Part shown: in pieces, positions 34,482 through 37,878 of the stretch
Layout of the letters: each line of letters opens with the position of its first letter
How positions within the stretch are numbered: position 1 is the stretch's first letter
Assembly (NCBI GenBank): GCA_913063055.1
Contig: CAJXZK010000019.1
Span: forward strand, 1-37,878
DNA: 37,878 bases
DNA from: an uncultured bacterium
GTDB lineage: Bacteria; Cyanobacteriota; Vampirovibrionia; Obscuribacterales; Obscuribacteraceae
Direction: 5' to 3'
Translations under genes and position numbers: made by a program
Notes under the pieces: generated by a model
Databases searched by the model: none
Told to the model about the DNA's origin: nothing
Seen by the model: the letters and a program-made list of their open reading frames with translations, nothing else

Positions 34482-35300
34482 ATGCTTAATTCCAGACCAA
34501 TGTTTAACTTTAAAACAGGCCAAAACGTCGCTCAAAGCCTACTTGTCGTTGCTCTTTTTGCTGCGGCCTTAACAGCAACGCCCCCAGCGACAGCCCAGAC
34601 AGCGAACAACAAAGTCACTAAAGACCTGGGCAAAAGTACCAGCGAACTAAACTCTCACGCCATTCCCCTAAAACCAATTAGCAGCAAGCAAAAGCAAGAA
34701 AATAGCGAAGCAGCACAAGCAATAAACAAAGTACCGGGGATTCACATAGAAGGCAAAGATCTACAGCCCCCAGCCGAAGACCCCGAAATCAAGGGCTTTC
34801 ATCCAATCAAAAGGCTGATGGCGCCGGTGATTCGCCTGGGTAAGGGAACAGTGCAACTGCAACAGCAAGTAATGAAACTGGAGGGTCCGATTGGGGGCCT
34901 CGAGCCAGCTATGAATAGCCTGGCAATAAAATTGCATAACGTCGGTAGCAGATTAGGCACACTAGATAAACACTTGGTCTGTATGGAAGACCATATAGTC
35001 AATCTTGACACTCAGATGACTGGCATTCGCAATGATTTAGGCCTGATGGAAGCCGATGTCGAGGGCCTCAGCGGCCCCCTACAATCGGTTCTGCAACCGC
35101 TCACCAATGTTCATGGACCACTGGAAGAAATGACCGCTGCCCTGGGCGACATGAAAAGCATGATCACCATGGCACTATTTGCCATCATCGCCCTGACAGT
35201 GGGCATCGTCTTCGGCACTCCTCTAGCAGCGGTGTTCATTTATAAGCACCGCCGCAAAATCTTTCCTTATATGAAAGAGCATGAATTTCCAGTTCTATAA
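34482..35300 (+). CDS. Exported protein with coiled coil and C-terminal membrane anchor
   Basis: A 272-aa protein. The N-terminus (NVAQSLLVVALFAAALTATPPATAQTA) is a likely cleavable signal peptide. A low-complexity polar region follows. From about residue 120 a heptad-like helical region (LQQQVMKLEGPIGGLEPAMN; MEDHIVNLDTQMTGIRNDLG) suggests a coiled coil. A single membrane segment (MITMALFAIIALTVGIVFGT) and a short basic tail (YKHRRKIFPYMKEHE) end the protein. This predicts an external coiled coil anchored at its C-terminus. No family recognised. Start assignment is uncertain; ATGs at 34482 and 34500 both lack a well-placed ribosome-binding site. Confidence 0.7.
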   Translation: MLNSRPMFNFKTGQNVAQSLLVVALFAAALTATPPATAQTANNKVTKDLGKSTSELNSHAIPLKPISSKQKQENSEAAQAINKVPGIHIEGKDLQPPAEDPEIKGFHPIKRLMAPVIRLGKGTVQLQQQVMKLEGPIGGLEPAMNSLAIKLHNVGSRLGTLDKHLVCMEDHIVNLDTQMTGIRNDLGLMEADVEGLSGPLQSVLQPLTNVHGPLEEMTAALGDMKSMITMALFAIIALTVGIVFGTPLAAVFIYKHRRKIFPYMKEHEFPVL

Positions 35301-35309
35301 AGCGTCGAG

Positions 35310-35861
35310 CTAAACAACGGCCCAAGGTGCTGCCTTATGGGGTCTGCGCACTTCTTTTAATTGGCAATTGCCAATATGGCCGTGCTCAAGCTGGAGAATT
35401 CTAGCGATGGCATACCACACTCCACCATGAGCAACAATCAAGACCGGCCCAGGATGGGCTAAAGCTTTCTGCAAACCATGACTTACCCTGGTACCAAATT
35501 CAATCTGCGCTTCGCCGCCCGGTGGATCTGAACCAGGCAAGAACAAGTCGGGAAGGTCACTCCAGGAGCGCCGCTCCCAATCACCCAGGTGCCATTCTCT
35601 AAGATCATCAACGGTGACAGTCTCGGCTTGCAAGACATGATTGAGCGATTGAGCTGTTTGCAGCGCTCGAAGCATGGGGCTAACACAAATAGTCTTGACC
35701 CCGATGCAGGCCCTCAAGGCCTCACTCTCAGCTAACTGACGAGCCTGAGCCATACCGGTCTCATTGAGCTCAACATCCCAACCAGAGCCCGCAGCAAGAT
35801 TGCTTAAGTTGGCCTGGGTTTGTCCATGGCGAACGAAATAGAACTTTTCTTCCTCTGACAC
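35310..35861 (-). CDS. Histidine phosphatase (phosphoglycerate mutase-like)
   Basis: A histidine phosphatase superfamily enzyme that transfers phosphate through a catalytic histidine in FYFVRHGQTQANLSN. The second histidine is in VLIVAHGGVWYAIARI, and the acid/base glutamate lies in LREWHLGDWERRSW. Such proteins include cobalamin phosphatase CobC, acid phosphatases and mutases; the substrate is not determined here. I start at GTG 35861 (MSEEEKFYFVRHG, 183 aa) because GAGGAG lies seven bases upstream. The track's ATG at 35909 adds an unusual ECCCLR segment and has only a weak site. It is divergent from the flavodoxin operon, and the nearest Fur-like box is about 100 bases from this start. Confidence 0.88.
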   Translation of the reverse strand: MSEEEKFYFVRHGQTQANLSNLAAGSGWDVELNETGMAQARQLAESEALRACIGVKTICVSPMLRALQTAQSLNHVLQAETVTVDDLREWHLGDWERRSWSDLPDLFLPGSDPPGGEAQIEFGTRVSHGLQKALAHPGPVLIVAHGGVWYAIARILQLEHGHIGNCQLKEVRRPHKAAPWAVV

Positions 35862-35868
35862 CAGATGG

Positions 35869-35874
35869 CTCCTC
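35869..35874 (-). promoter_or_regulatory. Shine-Dalgarno deciding the histidine phosphatase start
   Basis: GAGGAG on the minus strand is seven bases before the GTG at 35861, supporting the shorter protein. Confidence 0.75.
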
Positions 35875-35958
35875 AAACAACAGCACTCATAGTACGCCAA
35901 GTCCGCCATCTCTAATAATCGCCCGAGCCAGGAGAGGTAAAGCAGTCAACGGCAATTT

Positions 35959-35973
35959 TGACACTCATTCGCA
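35959..35973. promoter_or_regulatory. Fur-box-like inverted repeat 1
   Basis: TGACACT-C-ATTCGCA fits the 7-1-7 Fur box TGATAAT-N-ATTATCA at most positions. It is followed by ATAA, as are the other two boxes. Confidence 0.5.
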
Positions 35974-36021
35974 ATAAAACCCTTGGCGCCGACAGTCAAA
36001 ACTAAACAGACGAAAGAATAT

Positions 36022-36050
36022 TTGACAATCACTTGCAATAAGAATAAAGC
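36022..36050 (+). promoter_or_regulatory. Candidate sigma-70 promoter for the flavodoxin operon
   Basis: TTGACA (36022-36027), 17-base spacer, then TAAAGC (36045-36050). The -35 is perfect and the -10 is weak. The -35 lies inside Fur-like box 2. Confidence 0.4.
36023..36037. promoter_or_regulatory. Fur-box-like inverted repeat 2
   Basis: TGACAAT-C-ACTTGCA fits the 7-1-7 pattern and overlaps a TTGACA that could be a -35 element, so binding there would block transcription of the flavodoxin operon. Confidence 0.55.
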
Positions 36051-36072
36051 TGAGATATGCTGACCTTATTGT

Positions 36073-36087
36073 TGAGAGTAATTCTCA
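36073..36087. promoter_or_regulatory. Fur-box-like inverted repeat 3 (best match)
   Basis: TGAGAGT-A-ATTCTCA is nearly palindromic and matches the classical GAGAATnATTCTC-type Fur box. It lies about 155 bases before the flavodoxin ATG, downstream of the candidate promoter. Confidence 0.7.
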
Positions 36088-36241
36088 ATAAGACCGCTTC
36101 CCTGTCACCTGAAGGACCTTTTAGCCTCAGGCCCACAGAGAAAAACAAATTTAAAAAACCGTTCCGCTCAGGCGGTGCTATTCACACGTCTTAATACTGC
36201 CGCCACCGGCGGTGCGTCCGCGCACAGCAAAGGAGAAAATC

Positions 36242-36757
36242 ATGGGGAAATTATTCTACGGAACAATGACTGGTAATACAGCCGCAGTGGCAGAAGCAAT
36301 ACAGGCTGCCCTAGCGGATCTCATAGACGAGGTTAGATGTATCGATCGGGCCAAAGCTGACGATCTGAGAGCCTGCGACCTGCTCATATTGGGTGGCTCG
36401 ACCTGGGGCGACGGCGAACTAACCGACGACTGGGCCGACTTTATGCCCCAGCTAGATCAAATTGATTTTAATGGAAAAACAGTCGCCCTATTCGGCGTCG
36501 GCGATCAAGTCAGCTACACCTACAACTTTGTCAGCGCCATGAAGCTTCTCTACGACAAAGTCAAAGAGCGTGGGGCCAGAGTCATTGCCGACAAAATATC
36601 AGTTGCTGGCTTTGAATTTGCCCATTCTGAATCAGTTGTAGACGGAGCGTTTGTCGGCCTGGTAATCGACGAGATGAACGAAGCAGAACTGACTCAAGCC
36701 CGCATTGAGAGCTGGGCTCAAACAGTGAGACAAGAAGCAGCCGTGGCAATAGCGTAA
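36242..36757 (+). CDS. fldA: Long-chain flavodoxin
   Basis: Flavodoxin is an FMN electron carrier that replaces ferredoxin under iron limitation. The FMN phosphate loop is FYGTMTGNTAAVAEAI. The isoalloxazine-flanking tryptophan and tyrosine are in GGSTWGDGELTDDWADF and FGVGDQVSYTYNFVSAM. The loop after the latter and the 171-aa length mark the long-chain type. I start at ATG 36242 (MGKLFYG), since AAGGAG precedes it at good distance; the track's GTG start adds residues from the leader. Three Fur-like boxes upstream suggest iron-dependent repression. Two to three unknown genes follow closely and are probably co-transcribed. Confidence 0.94.
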   Translation: MGKLFYGTMTGNTAAVAEAIQAALADLIDEVRCIDRAKADDLRACDLLILGGSTWGDGELTDDWADFMPQLDQIDFNGKTVALFGVGDQVSYTYNFVSAMKLLYDKVKERGARVIADKISVAGFEFAHSESVVDGAFVGLVIDEMNEAELTQARIESWAQTVRQEAAVAIA

Positions 36758-36773
36758 GCAGCGAGGGTAAAAA

Positions 36774-37016
36774 TTGAAAAATTTAGCGATAGAACTACTG
36801 GGCGGGCCCCACGATGGATACTCTATTGACTGTCTCCTAATGCCGCCGCCCTATTTCCTCTTACCAACTACTGGCAAAAACATTGCCTCTGTCTATTATT
36901 TTGAGTGCGTCTGCTTCACTGCCGGCGGAGGCAGACTGAACTATCAATTCAGTGGATATCAGGCCATCACAAGCGCAGAAAGGCAAGAATTAAACAACTT
37001 GCGGAGCCGATCATGA
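36774..37016 (+). CDS. Small protein of unknown function in flavodoxin operon
   Basis: An 80-aa protein with a TTG start (MKNLAIELLGGPHDGYSIDC), preceded by GAGGG. The motif LLGGPHDG near the start and YYFECVCF in the middle stand out; it has three cysteines and no membrane segment. I do not recognise a family. It begins 16 bases after flavodoxin and its stop overlaps the next ATG (ATGA), so it is part of a tight operon. Confidence 0.7.
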   Translation: MKNLAIELLGGPHDGYSIDCLLMPPPYFLLPTTGKNIASVYYFECVCFTAGGGRLNYQFSGYQAITSAERQELNNLRSRS

Positions 37017-37396
37017 CCAGCCTGGAGCGCTGGTTAAAAGAACGGCCAGCAAGCACAATCGAACGGCTTAAAAAGATCAATCATGCCGCCAACAGCTCGG
37101 CCCATATTATTCTGGCGCTGTCATACGGACTGGCGGACCCTCATATTAGAGCCATCAATCGCATGATAGTGGGTCTGCTACTAGCCCGACACAAGGCGCA
37201 GCGCAATGGCAACAAAGCGCTGGAAGAACGTATCGAAGCAAAGCTACAAGACTTACATGATGCTATCAACCTGGTGACTGGCTCAAAACCACCGCATCTG
37301 CACAACCATGATACAAATGGCACAAACGGCGCAAACGCCTGCAAAAGAGCAGTGCCACGTAAAATGCTCGATCAAATGGAACTAAGCACCTCCTGA
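37013..37396 (+). CDS. Small helical protein of unknown function in flavodoxin operon
   Basis: I start at ATG 37013 (MTSLERWLKERPASTIERLK), overlapping the previous TGA by four bases (ATGA), with GGAG six bases upstream. The longer track ORF from 36905 only translates the previous gene in another frame. The 127-aa product is amphipathic and helical (INRMIVGLLLARHKAQRNGN) with a His/Asn-rich stretch (KPPHLHNHDTNGTNGANAC) near the end that could bind metal; this is a guess. No family recognised. Confidence 0.7.
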   Translation: MTSLERWLKERPASTIERLKKINHAANSSAHIILALSYGLADPHIRAINRMIVGLLLARHKAQRNGNKALEERIEAKLQDLHDAINLVTGSKPPHLHNHDTNGTNGANACKRAVPRKMLDQMELSTS

Positions 37397-37436
37397 CCAG
37401 TCACTGTCAATAGATAGCGAAAACTGGTGACCAAAA

Positions 37437-37878
37437 ATGACATTGCCGAATGATGAACAGGCTCAGGCCTTATATCCACAAGACGTCAGCGTCGCCCTCG
37501 ACGAAATGCTCTACGACCAAAACCTGACAGAACCAAACCAAGAAGCGGCTGCCGAAGTATCACTAGAAGAACAAGCTCTCAACGCCCAAGCCGTAAGAGA
37601 CCAACACGCCTACGAGCTCGACGTGAGACAGCGCGAAATAGAAAAGATTCTTGTTAACGAAGAAATTCTCCCCTCCAGCCACGTTGACAGTTTCGACTTC
37701 TCTGGAGCGCTAATGGCTTTGCTTACAATTACAATCATTGTCGGCCTGGCTTATTTAGCACAAAAACAAATTGCCGCCATGTCAACCAAGCCAATCGTCC
37801 AGTCAGGAGTAGTGATTGATCATCCAGCTAACCTACCGGTACCGGTGCCAGCTTATCCAACGGTAAGAGTGCGTGAAT
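37437..37878 (+). CDS. Single-pass membrane protein, partial (C-terminus outside window)
   Basis: The ORF runs open to the right edge and is therefore missing from the track. It starts at ATG 37437 (MTLPNDEQAQALYPQDVSVA) with GGTGA just upstream. About 95 acidic, Gln/Glu-rich residues are followed by one membrane helix (ALMALLTITIIVGLAYLA) and then a Pro/Val-rich stretch (NLPVPVPAYPTV). It follows the operon's previous gene by 40 bases. No family can be named from the part seen. Confidence 0.75.
   Translation, partial: MTLPNDEQAQALYPQDVSVALDEMLYDQNLTEPNQEAAAEVSLEEQALNAQAVRDQHAYELDVRQREIEKILVNEEILPSSHVDSFDFSGALMALLTITIIVGLAYLAQKQIAAMSTKPIVQSGVVIDHPANLPVPVPAYPTVRVRE

Larger units (their letters stand above)
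35862..36241. other. Divergent regulatory region with three Fur-like boxes
   Basis: This roughly 380-base stretch between the histidine phosphatase and flavodoxin has no gene under the revised starts. It contains three 7-1-7 inverted repeats (listed separately), a candidate promoter overlapping the second, and GC-rich hairpin-forming sequence just before the flavodoxin ribosome-binding site. Confidence 0.7.

Noticed and set aside
1-37878. CRISPR arrays, insertion sequences or prophage genes
   Set aside because: No regularly spaced repeats, transposase, integrase or phage structural genes were seen.

Overview
The window looks like ordinary chromosome from a Gram-negative-type bacterium, most likely a non-photosynthetic relative of Cyanobacteria (Melainabacteria/Vampirovibrionia, Obscuribacterales-like). 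That placement is inference. It rests on a RecG with a cyanobacterial-style N-terminal extension, an MglA-type GTPase, many TPR and signal-peptide proteins of unknown function, and a repeated 'LE..F..Y....RL.RLE..FG' module in the first gene. No phage, transposase, integrase or CRISPR array is visible. About half of the genes are recognisable housekeeping genes; the rest are lineage-type hypotheticals.

Layout. 1-933: 5' part of an exported repeat protein, minus strand, running off the left edge. 1261-2907: solitary histidine ammonia-lyase. 2922-5939: two minus-strand genes, a 715-aa protein with a TerD-like C-terminal region and a TPR protein with a half zinc finger; they share a duplicated 5' leader. 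5947-6304: no intact gene, possible coding relics. 6305-7596: SMC/ABC-like ATPase overlapping a small membrane-protein gene. 7763-8400: HxlR-type regulator and an unlisted 40-codon ORF with a good ribosome-binding site. 8452-12985: nitronate monooxygenase-like flavoprotein, a tandem universal stress protein with a poly-serine tail, a small ORF, and a class-III aminotransferase with a lysine-rich tail. 13740-19118: large secreted TPR protein, membrane protein, large-subunit catalase. 19149-22596: recG and mglA. 23132-27429: core block rpmB, hslO, prmC, prfA, tRNA-Ser(GGA), tpiA. 27552-30675: lipA, a TPR gene and cobS, closely packed or overlapping. 30652-33368: envelope-type glycosyltransferases (GT87-like and a dolichyl-phosphate-glucosyltransferase-like GT2) and a small gene. 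33397-35300: a membrane protein ending in a degenerate MshEN-like tandem motif and an exported coiled-coil/TM protein. 35310-37878: histidine phosphatase, then a flavodoxin operon with three unknown downstream genes, the last cut by the right edge.

How the genes may work together. prmC and prfA are neighbours and functionally paired, since PrmC methylates the GGQ glutamine of RF1. Several genes point to redox or stress handling: catalase, Hsp33, universal stress protein, HxlR regulator, TerD-like protein and flavodoxin. The most striking regulatory structure is a set of three 7-1-7 Fur-box-like inverted repeats upstream of the flavodoxin operon, which suggests that its unknown co-transcribed genes belong to an iron-limitation response. 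Other points worth checking are the TerD-like protein without a visible RING, the duplicated 5' leader, the MshEN-like motif pair lacking its arginines, and the unlisted small ORF. I did not find a clearly new multi-gene defence or mobile system.
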